A model generated the notes under the pieces. The model had not been told where the DNA came from. It saw only the letters and a program-made list of their open reading frames with translations, and did not search any database. A program made the translations under genes and the position numbers. This document shows, piece after piece, positions 1 through 8,696 of a stretch of 64,000 nt of DNA (the first letter of the stretch is position 1; each line of letters begins with the position of its first letter). This stretch comes from SKVR01 sp046291875. GTDB lineage: Bacteria > Bacteroidota > Bacteroidia > Bacteroidales > UBA7960. The stretch covers positions 74,734-138,733 of the forward strand of contig JBKBSF010000009.1 of assembly GCA_046291875.1 (NCBI GenBank), in the 5' to 3' direction.

Positions 1-576
1 ATTAGTCTGCATACAGTACAGGTGCGCAATTTCGACCGAACCATCACAACCATCCCTACTTATGCACTGGTATCCGACTCCTTTAAAAACTGGAGAGGAA
101 TGGTACAAACCGGTGGTAGAAGGATTATGCGCAACATCTGTATAGATATCAATAGCATCCGGTTTTGCGATGAGCAAACATTGGATCAGTACGAAAAAAT
201 TCTTCTTATCAGGGACTATGTAAAGCGGCGTCGCAAGGAGATCGCAGAGTTCAATCAGCAGCAGGATTTTGATCCGGCATTGCCTGTAAATGGGCGCAGA
301 ATGACCAATATCGGTACTTTCAGAGCGTATATCTCGGCCTACCTTGAGAACCATCCCAAAATACACAAAGAGCTTATTCACATGGTAAGGCAAATGCCTC
401 CCGATGAAAAAGGTGTTCCTTTGCAGATCTATGCTTTTACCAATGATATCGTCTGGGTGAATTATGAGGCAATTCAGGCCGATATTTTCGATCATATCAT
501 GGCTGTTGTGCCCTTTTTCGGGCTCAGGATATTTCAGTTTCCCAGCCAGGTAAGTTTTCAGCTGCCCCCACAATAG
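1..576 (+). CDS. MscS-family mechanosensitive channel, C-terminal part (5' end outside window)
   Basis: The reading frame is open from the first base, so this is the 3' part of a longer gene. The first GTG at 22 is an internal codon, not a convincing start. The protein carries the conserved MscS/YbdG-type stretch TITTIPTYALVSDSF followed by KNWRGM and a GGRRI element, as in the cytoplasmic beta and alpha/beta domains of the miniconductance channel YbdG. Such inner-membrane channels open under membrane tension and release solutes after hypo-osmotic shock. The membrane helices are not in the window. The family call is solid; the ion selectivity cannot be judged. Confidence 0.82.
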   Translation: MSLHTVQVRNFDRTITTIPTYALVSDSFKNWRGMVQTGGRRIMRNICIDINSIRFCDEQTLDQYEKILLIRDYVKRRRKEIAEFNQQQDFDPALPVNGRRMTNIGTFRAYISAYLENHPKIHKELIHMVRQMPPDEKGVPLQIYAFTNDIVWVNYEAIQADIFDHIMAVVPFFGLRIFQFPSQVSFQLPPQ

Positions 577-696
577 CACCAACTCCCAATACCTGCCGGC
601 TGAGGAAAAGGTTGCAATTGTGTGATCAAATGCCTAAATTAGAAGAACTTTTTTGTTGTTGTATTGTTCTGACATACAGCTTAGAAGCATTGAATT

Positions 697-1224
697 ATGG
701 TGGCAAGGGATTATTATCAAATATTAGGGATCTCGCGTGATGCGCACCTTTTTGAAGTACGTAAAGCCTTCAGAGAGAAAGCAAAAGTGCTGCATCCCGA
801 TAAAAACCCGGATGCCGCTGCCCATGAAGAATTTAAGAAGGTAAACGAGGCATACCAGGTACTTTGCGATCATAATCAAAGAAAAATATACGACCTCAGA
901 CTGCGAAACGGATTTCCTGCCCAGAAAGTCTACTATCGTCCGGGAAAGGTAAAATACAGGGCTAAGGGCGAACGGTATGCGCATTACTCCAGCGCAGAAG
1001 AGGCCAATCCTAAAATGGAGAAACTTGAGAAGTACTTCGATTTTTTTCTCTTCATTACCCTTTTGGCTGCAGGTTGCTTTGCGCTGGGGTATGGAATTTA
1101 CAGATTATGGGTAAACCCCCAGGAGGAGGTTAATCCCTGGCCCGGTATTGTTATGGGGGTGTTTTTTACTGGTCTTATGCTGGCTTTGTGGAGATTGCTC
1201 AGAAAAGCTCCGCAGGATACCTGA
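697..1224 (+). CDS. Membrane-anchored J-domain (DnaJ-like) protein
   Basis: This 175-residue protein begins with a full J domain (about residues 4-68) that has the HPD motif at residues 33-35, which stimulates the ATPase of DnaK/Hsp70. It lacks the Gly/Phe linker, zinc-finger and C-terminal substrate domains of classical DnaJ. Instead the C-terminal half has two hydrophobic helices (about 112-132 and 148-168), so it is probably an inner-membrane J-protein that brings DnaK to the membrane. Its TGA stop abuts the stop of aroE on the other strand; the palindrome TGATCA at 1222-1227 supplies both stops. The client is unknown. Confidence 0.85.
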   Translation: MVARDYYQILGISRDAHLFEVRKAFREKAKVLHPDKNPDAAAHEEFKKVNEAYQVLCDHNQRKIYDLRLRNGFPAQKVYYRPGKVKYRAKGERYAHYSSAEEANPKMEKLEKYFDFFLFITLLAAGCFALGYGIYRLWVNPQEEVNPWPGIVMGVFFTGLMLALWRLLRKAPQDT

Positions 1225-1977
1225 TCAAGGTTCCGAATTCCAGATCCTCCAGGCAGCTTCCGCTTGTTGCTCCAGCATATGCAATCCTCCAATGGCTTTA
1301 CAGCCTCTTGCAATACCCTCCTGCATAAAGCGGGTAATTGGCGGGTTGTAGATCAGGTCCAGCAGAATATGATGCTTACTCAGAGTAGGGTAGGGGAGTG
1401 GAGGCAGGGCCTCTGTTTCCGGATACATCCCAACAGGAGTGCAATTGATGATCAGCGGAAAATCTTCCAGTGAATGTAATTTATCATAGGATAGCTGACC
1501 TTCGACCCTTGGGTTGCGGGTGGCAAAAAATACCTCCTTGCTGTATTGAAGACATACCCATGCGGCTGCTTTGGCCGCTCCTCCTGTTCCCAGGATCAAT
1601 GCATTTCCTCCACGGTCCAGCTTATGCTTTTCAAAAGTTTTTTCAAGACCTGTTACATCGGTATTGAATCCCGTTGTTCTGATCTTACCTCTTTCTCTTT
1701 CAATCTTTATGGTATTTACAGCACCAATCTTGCGGGCCGATTCTGATACTTCATCAAGCAAAGGAAGAACTGCCTCTTTATGGGGGATGGTAACATTCAG
1801 TCCCCTGAGGTTTTCCTGGGTTTCAATCAGTTTGGGTAATTCCTGGATGTGTTCCAGAGGGAAGGCCTTGTAGTCCCAGCCTGCAATATTTTCTTTTTCA
1901 AACTTGGCGGCAAAATAGCGGGCCGACCATGAATGGGAAAGAGGAAACCCAATAAGACCGAGCAAATTATTTTTCAT
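1225..1977 (-). CDS. aroE: Shikimate dehydrogenase
   Basis: AroE reduces 3-dehydroshikimate to shikimate with NADPH in the aromatic amino-acid pathway. The N-terminal shikimate-binding motif GFPLSHSWSA is present, as are the TIPHKE lysine motif, NTDVTG, and the nucleotide-binding loop ILGTGGAAKA. The C-terminal GLHMLEQQA element is typical of the family. I chose the ATG at 1977 (250 residues) rather than a TTG nine bases upstream because it starts directly before the conserved GLIGFPLSHS core. The DUF368 gene ends 16 bases upstream on the same strand, so the two are probably co-transcribed. It is convergent with the J-domain gene. Confidence 0.93.
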   Translation of the reverse strand: MKNNLLGLIGFPLSHSWSARYFAAKFEKENIAGWDYKAFPLEHIQELPKLIETQENLRGLNVTIPHKEAVLPLLDEVSESARKIGAVNTIKIERERGKIRTTGFNTDVTGLEKTFEKHKLDRGGNALILGTGGAAKAAAWVCLQYSKEVFFATRNPRVEGQLSYDKLHSLEDFPLIINCTPVGMYPETEALPPLPYPTLSKHHILLDLIYNPPITRFMQEGIARGCKAIGGLHMLEQQAEAAWRIWNSEP

Positions 1978-1993
1978 ACACAGCAAGTGGTTT

Positions 1994-2938
1994 TTACTTC
2001 CTTCGGTTTTTGCGGGCCTCCATTACATCGAAGGTAAATATCAGCAGAAAGCCCACCAGAGCACAAAGTATGATCGGAACAAGCTGATGCGGATTGCCGG
2101 TAGTTTGTTCGTATACAAAGGGAGAAATGCTTTTTTCAAGCAGTGGTACCTGTTCACCAGCACTGTTTATTCGATACGTAAGTACCTCTTTCCAGGGCCA
2201 GAGCTTATTGAGCGACCCCAGCATAAACCCGGTTAGCAATGCCATGGTGCCATTGGGGAATTTCCTGAAAAACCAGGCAATAACATTGGAGAAGCTAATC
2301 AGCCCCACCACACAACCCAGAGCAAACAAAATGATGGTGATGATATCGAAATCCTTAACGGCACCCAGTATAAACTCGTATTTGCCCAGTAACAATAAAA
2401 TGAAACTGCCTGATATTCCGGGAAGTATCATGGCAGTAATGGCAATGGCACCGGAAACAAATATAAACCAACTGGCGTCTGGTGTTGTGGCCGGGGTTGC
2501 CACTGTAATCCATGCTGCAATGGCTGCACCTGCGAGCATTACTAAAATAATTGCAACGTTCCAGTTGCTGATTTTTTTTCCAACATGCCACGCTGAGGCA
2601 ATGATGAGGCCGAAGAAAAAAGCCCACACCAGCATTGGATAGACCTGCAACAGCCATGAAATAACCCTGGCAAGGGAAAAAATACTGAAAAGAACGCCGG
2701 AAAATACCGCCACCAAAAAGTTTCCATTGATATGGTTCCAGGCAGCAGCAACTCCTTCTTTCATGAGCTTTTGCAACAATTGTCCATTTACAGATTTTAT
2801 ACTGTTGATCAATTCTTCATAAATACCCGTAATAAAAGCAATGGTGCCGCCTGATACGCCAGGGATAATATCTGCTGCACCCATACCCATGCCACGGGCC
2901 GTAAGGGAGGCGTAGTCTTTAAAAGTTCTTTTAGACAT
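1994..2938 (-). CDS. DUF368 family membrane protein (PopT-like undecaprenyl-phosphate transporter)
   Basis: This 314-residue polytopic membrane protein has about eight hydrophobic segments and the DUF368 signature near the N-terminus, GMGMGAADIIPGVSGGT, with a second related glycine-rich motif ILPGISGSF in the middle, as expected of an internally repeated fold. DUF368 proteins (PopT) have been shown in other bacteria to help return undecaprenyl phosphate across the cytoplasmic membrane for cell-wall lipid carrier recycling. That role is transferred by family only. It sits between the phosphosulfolactate synthase gene and aroE on the same strand, with a 92-base gap upstream and 16 bases to the aroE ATG. 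Confidence 0.88.
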   Translation of the reverse strand: MSKRTFKDYASLTARGMGMGAADIIPGVSGGTIAFITGIYEELINSIKSVNGQLLQKLMKEGVAAAWNHINGNFLVAVFSGVLFSIFSLARVISWLLQVYPMLVWAFFFGLIIASAWHVGKKISNWNVAIILVMLAGAAIAAWITVATPATTPDASWFIFVSGAIAITAMILPGISGSFILLLLGKYEFILGAVKDFDIITIILFALGCVVGLISFSNVIAWFFRKFPNGTMALLTGFMLGSLNKLWPWKEVLTYRINSAGEQVPLLEKSISPFVYEQTTGNPHQLVPIILCALVGFLLIFTFDVMEARKNRRK

Positions 2939-3030
2939 CTGAATTTGTTGAGGGATTGTAGATAGAGTGAAAAGTAAGTAATGTGGGGAGAAATGATTCC
3001 CAAAGCAGTGGGTTGCTTTTTGTCGGAATA

Positions 3031-3807
3031 CTACAGCTTGAATTGCTGGTACTCTTGTGGCAGGAAATCGAAGAAAGTATCGCCGCGCAAACCCAGCCGG
3101 AGTGTTTCCAGAGGGATGATATCTGCAGGAGCAATATTTCCGAGGTTTACATCGTGCCCCAGTAGTTTAATAAACCAGACCTGCTGCGGCTTCAAAGGTG
3201 CTTCCCACATAATTTTGTGGCTGGGAACTTCCCTGAGAATATCCTGTATGAGGGCAACATCTGCAGAGCCCGATTTATCGTACAAGCCCACAGTGCCACT
3301 TTCGCGTGCCTCTCCGATCACTAAACTGCTACCGGCGTCCAGCTCTGTGTTCATATGATGTATCCACTGTATATGATCAACGGCAACACTGCTGTCTTTG
3401 GCTCCCACCTCGCTGAGTACAGTATAATTCTTGGCAAAATGCGAGATGTAGCCACATTTTTCAGTATGCTGCATGTACATGCTGCCATCAGAAATCTCTA
3501 CAGCATCCACACCAAGCTTCTCAATGTACTTTACATACCCCTCGAAGTCATTGCGTATAAGGAAGGCTTCAAAAAGAGTTCCACCCACGTAAACCTTAAT
3601 GCCGGCATCACGATAGATCTTTACTTTTTCTGCCACATTGTTGCTGACCACCGAGGTTCCAAAACCAAGTTTGGCAAAGTCGATAAGATGTCCGGCAACT
3701 TCAACAATGTTTCTGGCCTCCTGCAGGCTCAGTCCTTTGTCCATCATCATGGCCACGCCTTTGTTGCGGGGTTTGCTTTCTCTGTGGGGTAAAAGGGGGA
3801 GTGTCAT
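3031..3807 (-). CDS. comA: Phosphosulfolactate synthase (ComA family)
   Basis: The ComA family adds sulfite to phosphoenolpyruvate to give (R)-2-phospho-3-sulfolactate, the first step toward coenzyme M in methanogens and toward sulfolactate in some bacteria. The 258-residue protein spans the family's TIM barrel: FAKLGFGTS, KVYVGGTLFEAF, VDAVEISDGS, and the C-terminal PLETLRLGLRGDTFF. No ComB, ComC, ComD or ComE gene is visible nearby, so the end product here is not evident; free sulfolactate or a sulfonate precursor are possibilities. The TPR gene ends 33 bases upstream on the same strand, suggesting one transcript. Confidence 0.85.
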   Translation of the reverse strand: MTLPLLPHRESKPRNKGVAMMMDKGLSLQEARNIVEVAGHLIDFAKLGFGTSVVSNNVAEKVKIYRDAGIKVYVGGTLFEAFLIRNDFEGYVKYIEKLGVDAVEISDGSMYMQHTEKCGYISHFAKNYTVLSEVGAKDSSVAVDHIQWIHHMNTELDAGSSLVIGEARESGTVGLYDKSGSADVALIQDILREVPSHKIMWEAPLKPQQVWFIKLLGHDVNLGNIAPADIIPLETLRLGLRGDTFFDFLPQEYQQFKL

Positions 3808-3840
3808 AAACCGTTTGTGGGGGTTAGAGTGCTCAAATTA

Positions 3841-5238
3841 TTAGAGTGAATAAAAACCGATTAGGGTTTGCACTTCTTTATGATCTTTGAGTTCGGGGAA
3901 AATCTCAAACATACTTTCATGTTTTTCGAAATCGTTGCTCAGGGCTTCTTCCATGAAAAAGTCAGCTTCTTTGTTTTTTCCCTGCATGTAAAGGTAGGCA
4001 GCCATACGGTATTGCAGTACCATGCTTTCAGGGAATTTTTCTATGGCCATAACCATGATGGTAGTGGCGGTTGCAAAATCGCCGTGCTCTGCCATTGCAT
4101 CGGCATAGTCCATGCGGATCAACTCCTCATCCGGGCTGGATTCAATAGCCTTCTCAAACCAGTTGGCAGCATCATCAGGCCGCTCCTGCGCCATATAGGT
4201 ATCGGCCAGGATGCAAAGGTAGCCGGTGTTTTGCGGATCCATATCAATGCCCCGGTGCAGCAGTTCCAGTGCCTGGCTGTGATTGCCCATTTCCTGTTCG
4301 CATACCCCCATACCGATCCATGCATCTGCAATGTCTGCCTGCAAATCGGTGGCTTTCTGGTACCAATGGCGTGCATCAAGATAAGCTCCCATTTTTTCAA
4401 AACACTCGCCCATGTAATAATACTTCATGGCATCGCCTTCATCGTTGTCGAGGGAGTTTTTGTAAGCGGCAATGGCTTCAGGGAATTTTTCCTGTAAACT
4501 AAGGGCATACCCCAGGTGGAACCAAGTGGCCGAATGCTCCGGGTCGATAGCCAGCGCAAAATCGAACGACTCGCATGCTTTCTCGTACAACTCGGCATTG
4601 ATGTACGACACACCCAGGTTGAACCATGCTTCAATAGAGTAGGGATGGCGGTCGATAAGCTTGCTGAAGAAGTTAATGCTTTCTTCTGTCAGCGATAAAA
4701 GATCAAAACAATAGGCCGCTTCGTATATGGCCAGATCATTCTCTGGATTTAGGTCCAGCGCCTTGGTGAGATATTCCAGTGTTTTGTCGAAGTTGCCCAT
4801 GTTTTCATATTCAAAGGCAATGCTGCAATACACATAGTCGGGTTCGTCGGCATTGTCTACCGCTTTGTTGTATTCTTCAATGGCTTTTTCGTAATGCCGG
4901 AGTTGTGAGTAAATGGCTCCTTTTGTAAGGAATACATCGGAGTTCTCGGGCTCCAGAGCTTCCACGTCGCTGAGTATCTCCAGGGCTTTATCTTCCTTGT
5001 TAGTGGTAGCCAGAAGCTGTGCCCGCCGCAACATAAGCGGAACAGAGCCAGGGTGCACACCAACAGCATACTCGGCAATTTGCATGGCCTGGCGGTAATC
5101 GGCAAGGTAAACAAAATGGTCGATAATCTCCTCAAAATCATCCACATCGAAATAAATGGATTGTTTTTGATCGATCATCTCTTTGAAACGCTGTACCTGC
5201 CAGGGTATATCGTTGATATCGTTAACTTGATGGCTCAT
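3841..5238 (-). CDS. Tetratricopeptide-repeat protein
   Basis: This 465-residue protein consists almost entirely of TPR-type helical hairpins, roughly ten or eleven units, with recurrent patterns such as A..Y..A and a Pro ending each second helix (LDLNPEN, DRHPYS, LAIDPEH, IDMDPQN). There is no signal peptide or membrane segment, so it is probably a cytoplasmic protein-protein scaffold. It is the first gene of the leftward group TPR-comA-DUF368-aroE. A TAnnTTTG -7 element is on the minus strand at 5332-5339. The partner proteins are not known. Confidence 0.85.
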   Translation of the reverse strand: MSHQVNDINDIPWQVQRFKEMIDQKQSIYFDVDDFEEIIDHFVYLADYRQAMQIAEYAVGVHPGSVPLMLRRAQLLATTNKEDKALEILSDVEALEPENSDVFLTKGAIYSQLRHYEKAIEEYNKAVDNADEPDYVYCSIAFEYENMGNFDKTLEYLTKALDLNPENDLAIYEAAYCFDLLSLTEESINFFSKLIDRHPYSIEAWFNLGVSYINAELYEKACESFDFALAIDPEHSATWFHLGYALSLQEKFPEAIAAYKNSLDNDEGDAMKYYYMGECFEKMGAYLDARHWYQKATDLQADIADAWIGMGVCEQEMGNHSQALELLHRGIDMDPQNTGYLCILADTYMAQERPDDAANWFEKAIESSPDEELIRMDYADAMAEHGDFATATTIMVMAIEKFPESMVLQYRMAAYLYMQGKNKEADFFMEEALSNDFEKHESMFEIFPELKDHKEVQTLIGFYSL

Positions 5239-5331
5239 TATTCAGGTATTAGTGCATTTTGCTTTGGCTGAAAGAAGCGTTTTTTTTGACCTGATTGGCT
5301 TCGCAAAAACCCTGCCATGCAATATGCACCA

Positions 5332-5339
5332 CAAAGGTA
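5332..5339 (-). promoter_or_regulatory. Candidate -7 element for the TPR-comA-DUF368-aroE group
   Basis: Read on the minus strand the bases are TACCTTTG, a full match to the Bacteroidota -7 consensus TAnnTTTG, about 94 bases before the TPR gene start. No clean -33 TTG lies at the expected distance. The 307-base gap 5239-5545 holds only this element and the ffh promoter. Confidence 0.45.
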
Positions 5340-5493
5340 GCAAAAAAAGAAAGACAAGCATTTTTGCGGTTCAGGTTACGGAATTAAATGTATGAAAATT
5401 TGCCGAAGAGAATCCCCGATTTACACGGATTTTATCAACGAATTGTTAACAATTCTTGTGATGTATCACACGTTGAAGATGGGAAAAAATCGC

Positions 5494-5523
5494 TGGATAA
5501 AACCATAATAAATGATAATTTTG
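5494..5523 (+). promoter_or_regulatory. Candidate ffh promoter
   Basis: TAATTTTG at 5516-5523 matches the Bacteroidota -7 consensus TAnnTTTG and lies 22 bases before the ffh ATG. About 20 bases further upstream is TGG, a weak version of the -33 TTG element. Confidence 0.5.
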
Positions 5524-5545
5524 CACAAAATTAAAGTAGGATACA

Positions 5546-6886
5546 ATGTTTGACAATTTAACGGATCGCCTTGACAGGGCCTTTAAACTGCTTAAAGGCC
5601 AGGGACATATTACCGAGATCAATGTTGCTGAAACCCTTAAGGATGTAAGGAAAGCATTGCTCGATGCTGATGTTAGTTTCAAGATTGCCAAAACCTTTAC
5701 CGAAACGGTAAAACAAAAGGCACTGGGACAAAACGTACTTACCGCGGTGTCGCCCGGTCAGCTGATGGTAAAGGTGGTGCACGAGGAGCTTACGGCTCTC
5801 ATGGGGCACCAAAATGAGGAAATCAACCTCAAGGGTAGCCCGGCTATCATCCTCATAGCGGGTTTGCAGGGTAGTGGTAAAACAACGTTCTCTGCCAAAC
5901 TGGCAAACTACCTGAAAAACAAGAAGAATAAGAAAGTGCTTCTGGTGGCTTGCGATGTATACCGTCCTGCTGCGATTGATCAGCTTAAAGTATTGGGACA
6001 GCAGATTGATGTTGAGGTATTTGCCGGAGAAGAGGGAAGCAAAGATCCTGTAGGTATTGCAAAGAAAGCTGTAAACCATGCCAAAACAATGGGGCACAGC
6101 GTGGTAATTGTGGATACCGCAGGTCGTTTGGCCATTGATGAGCAAATGATGCACGAGATTGCCTCCATCAAACAAACCCTGAACCCCCAGGAAACCCTCT
6201 TTGTGGTCGACTCCATGACGGGTCAGGATGCCGTGAATACAGCCAAGGCTTTCAACGACAGGCTCAACTTCGATGGGGTAGTGCTTACCAAACTCGATGG
6301 TGATACCCGCGGTGGTGCAGCCCTTACCATTCGTTCGGTGGTAGAAAAACCCATCAAGTTTGTGGGGATCGGTGAAAAAATTGATGCTCTCGACCTGTTC
6401 CACCCACGCCGTATGGCCGACCGTATACTCGGGATGGGTGATATCGTATCGCTGGTAGAAAAAGCCCAGGAACAATTTGACCAGGAAGAGGCCCGCAAGC
6501 TGCAAAAGAAGATTGCCAAGAATCAGTTCAATTTCGAGGATTTCCTTAAGCAGCTTCAGCAAATCAAAAAAATGGGTAATGTGAAGGACCTGGTGGGAAT
6601 GATCCCTGGCATGGGTAAAGCCATGAAAGATGTTGACCTTGAAGACGATGCATTCAATGGCATTGAGGCCATCATTTACTCCATGACCCCTGAAGAGAGA
6701 GAGAACCCCACCATCCTCAACGGAAGCCGGCGCAAACGTATTGCCAATGGTAGTGGCACCACTATCCAGGATGTAAACCGCCTGATAAAACAGTTTGAAG
6801 ATACCCGAAAAATGATGAAGATGATGTCGGGTGGTGGCGGAAAACTCATGAATATGATGCGGGGCATGCCCGGAATGCGCAAATAA
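5546..6886 (+). CDS. ffh: Signal recognition particle protein Ffh
   Basis: Ffh is the GTPase that binds signal sequences and 4.5S RNA and delivers ribosomes to FtsY at the membrane. The 446-residue protein has the usual three parts: the N helical bundle (1-90), the G domain with P-loop GLQGSGKTT at about 106-114, DTAGRL and TKLDGDTRGG, and a C-terminal methionine-rich M domain ending in a run of GM and MM residues. Length and order are normal. The ATG at 5546 follows a TAnnTTTG promoter by 22 bases. folD follows after 57 bases on the same strand. Confidence 0.97.
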   Translation: MFDNLTDRLDRAFKLLKGQGHITEINVAETLKDVRKALLDADVSFKIAKTFTETVKQKALGQNVLTAVSPGQLMVKVVHEELTALMGHQNEEINLKGSPAIILIAGLQGSGKTTFSAKLANYLKNKKNKKVLLVACDVYRPAAIDQLKVLGQQIDVEVFAGEEGSKDPVGIAKKAVNHAKTMGHSVVIVDTAGRLAIDEQMMHEIASIKQTLNPQETLFVVDSMTGQDAVNTAKAFNDRLNFDGVVLTKLDGDTRGGAALTIRSVVEKPIKFVGIGEKIDALDLFHPRRMADRILGMGDIVSLVEKAQEQFDQEEARKLQKKIAKNQFNFEDFLKQLQQIKKMGNVKDLVGMIPGMGKAMKDVDLEDDAFNGIEAIIYSMTPEERENPTILNGSRRKRIANGSGTTIQDVNRLIKQFEDTRKMMKMMSGGGGKLMNMMRGMPGMRK

Positions 6887-6943
6887 TATCCAGTCCATTA
6901 TCTTTTCAAGGCCTGATAGTTTTTTACAATAAAGCTTTAGCAT

Positions 6944-7825
6944 ATGCAACTGATTGACGGAAAAAAGATCGCCAACGACATCAAAAGAGAAATTGCCGAA
7001 GAGGTGAAAAAAATGGTGGATGCCGACCAGCGTCCTCCCCATCTGGCGGCCCTGCTGGTAGGCAACGATCCTGCCAGTGAAACCTATGTGGCCAGCAAAG
7101 GCAAAGCCTGCAAAGAAGTAGGTTTCGACTCTTCTACCTACAAATTCGAAAGCGATATTTCTGAGCAGGAGTTGCTTAAGACAGTTGAATTTCTGAACAA
7201 TGATCCGGAAGTTGACGGATTTATTGTTCAGTTGCCATTGCCCGATCATATCGACGAAGAGAAGATTATCCAGGCCATCAGGCCGGAAAAGGATGTTGAC
7301 GGCTTTCACCCGGTAAACGTAGGCCGCATGACCATAGGCCTGCCTGCTTATGTATCGGCTACCCCTCATGGTATCATGGAGCTGCTGATGCGCTCAGGGA
7401 TAGAAACCGAAGGCAAGCATTGTGTGGTTTTGGGGCGCAGCAATATTGTAGGCCGCCCCATGAGCATCCTTATGTCGCGCACCACCAACCCCGGCAACTC
7501 TACGGTTACGGTATGCCACAGCCGAACCAAAAACCTGAAGGAAATTACCTCCCAGGCCGATATCCTCATCGTAGCCATCGGCAAACCCGAGTTTGTTACT
7601 GCTGATATGGTAAAGCAAGGAGCTGTGGTTATTGATGTGGGTATACATCGTGTTGAAAGCAGCCAGACCAAATCGGGTTTCAGACTCATTGGCGATGTAA
7701 AATATGACGAGGTGGCACCCAAATGCTCTCATATTACGCCGGTTCCTGGTGGGGTAGGCCCCATGACCATTGTGTCGTTGCTCATGAATACTTTCAAAGC
7801 GCGTAAAAAAGAAATTTATTCCTGA
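6944..7825 (+). CDS. folD: Methylenetetrahydrofolate dehydrogenase / methenyltetrahydrofolate cyclohydrolase
   Basis: FolD interconverts 5,10-methylene-, 5,10-methenyl- and 10-formyl-tetrahydrofolate, supplying one-carbon units for purines and for formyl-Met-tRNA. The 293-residue protein shows the catalytic YVASKGKACKEVG segment, the VQLPLPDHI motif, DVDGFHPVNVGR, the dinucleotide-binding GRSNIVGRPM, and the C-terminal TPVPGGVGPMT signature. It is full length and cytosolic. queE starts one base after its stop codon, so the two genes are almost certainly co-transcribed and may be translationally coupled. Confidence 0.97.
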   Translation: MQLIDGKKIANDIKREIAEEVKKMVDADQRPPHLAALLVGNDPASETYVASKGKACKEVGFDSSTYKFESDISEQELLKTVEFLNNDPEVDGFIVQLPLPDHIDEEKIIQAIRPEKDVDGFHPVNVGRMTIGLPAYVSATPHGIMELLMRSGIETEGKHCVVLGRSNIVGRPMSILMSRTTNPGNSTVTVCHSRTKNLKEITSQADILIVAIGKPEFVTADMVKQGAVVIDVGIHRVESSQTKSGFRLIGDVKYDEVAPKCSHITPVPGGVGPMTIVSLLMNTFKARKKEIYS

Positions 7826-7826
7826 T

Positions 7827-8483
7827 TTGAATAATACTCGTTTATCCAATCTGAGTGAACAACAGCAGGCACTTCTGGAACAAGGTCTGCTGTTGCCTGT
7901 TATGGAGATGTTTTACTCCATTCAGGGTGAAGGTTATAATACCGGAAAGGCTGCATTTTTTCTCCGTATCGGGGGCTGCGATGTGGGATGCCACTGGTGC
8001 GATGTAAAAGAATCGTGGGATGCCTCCCTGCATCCGCTCACCACCCTTGATGAGATCATGGACCGGCTGGCTCTTTTCGGAGCCACAGCCGTGGTAATTA
8101 CCGGTGGCGAGCCCCTGATGTACAACCTGGATGCCCTGTGCCAGCGATTGCGCGCACAGAATATCCGTATTTTCCTGGAAACCTCCGGAACCTTTCCTCT
8201 CTCGGGTAGCTTCGACTGGATTTGTGTATCGCCAAAATCGCAATTCAGCCCACGCCGCGATATGTTGCAGCTGGCCGATGAGCTCAAAGTGATCGTTTAT
8301 GAAGAGCAGGATTTTGCCTGGGCAGAGCAAAACCTTCCATGGGTAAAGGAGAAATGCCGCCTTTACCTGCAGCCAGAGTGGAGCCGCTACTCCAAAATGT
8401 TGCCCCTGATCGTAGATTACATCCTGAAAAACCCACGATGGATGTTTTCTCTGCAATCGCACAAGTTTATGAACATACCCTGA
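7827..8483 (+). CDS. queE: 7-carboxy-7-deazaguanine synthase (radical SAM)
   Basis: QueE converts 6-carboxytetrahydropterin to 7-carboxy-7-deazaguanine on the way to queuosine, using a [4Fe-4S] cluster and S-adenosylmethionine. The cluster motif CDVGCHWC (C-x3-C-x2-C) follows the substrate-loop stretch MEMFYSIQGEG, and ITGGEPL is present. The reading frame opens with TTG at 7827, one base after the folD stop. The first ATG lies only just before MEMFYSIQGEG and would give a family-typical shorter protein, so the start is uncertain by about 26 codons. Other queuosine genes are not in the window. Confidence 0.93.
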   Translation: MNNTRLSNLSEQQQALLEQGLLLPVMEMFYSIQGEGYNTGKAAFFLRIGGCDVGCHWCDVKESWDASLHPLTTLDEIMDRLALFGATAVVITGGEPLMYNLDALCQRLRAQNIRIFLETSGTFPLSGSFDWICVSPKSQFSPRRDMLQLADELKVIVYEEQDFAWAEQNLPWVKEKCRLYLQPEWSRYSKMLPLIVDYILKNPRWMFSLQSHKFMNIP

Positions 8484-8696
8484 GGGCAGGTTGCAGGGAT
8501 GAAACGAACATGTTTGCCCCCAAAAGACATCCATGAGTGTATCTGTTAACTGAGCCATAGGTTTTGTTATGGAAGCCAAACTGCATATTGGGGCTTCTCG
8601 AAAAAAATGCTTAGGTTTGTGTAATGGATCGATCCCTGTAACCTTTGCGGTTGTTTGTCTGGGGGACTTTTATTTTACTTTTCTCAAAGGAGTTGT

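Noticed and set aside
5558..7369. 603-codon open frame on the minus strand across ffh and folD
   Set aside because: It is antisense to two strongly conserved genes and has no recognisable domain; long antisense frames arise from codon bias.
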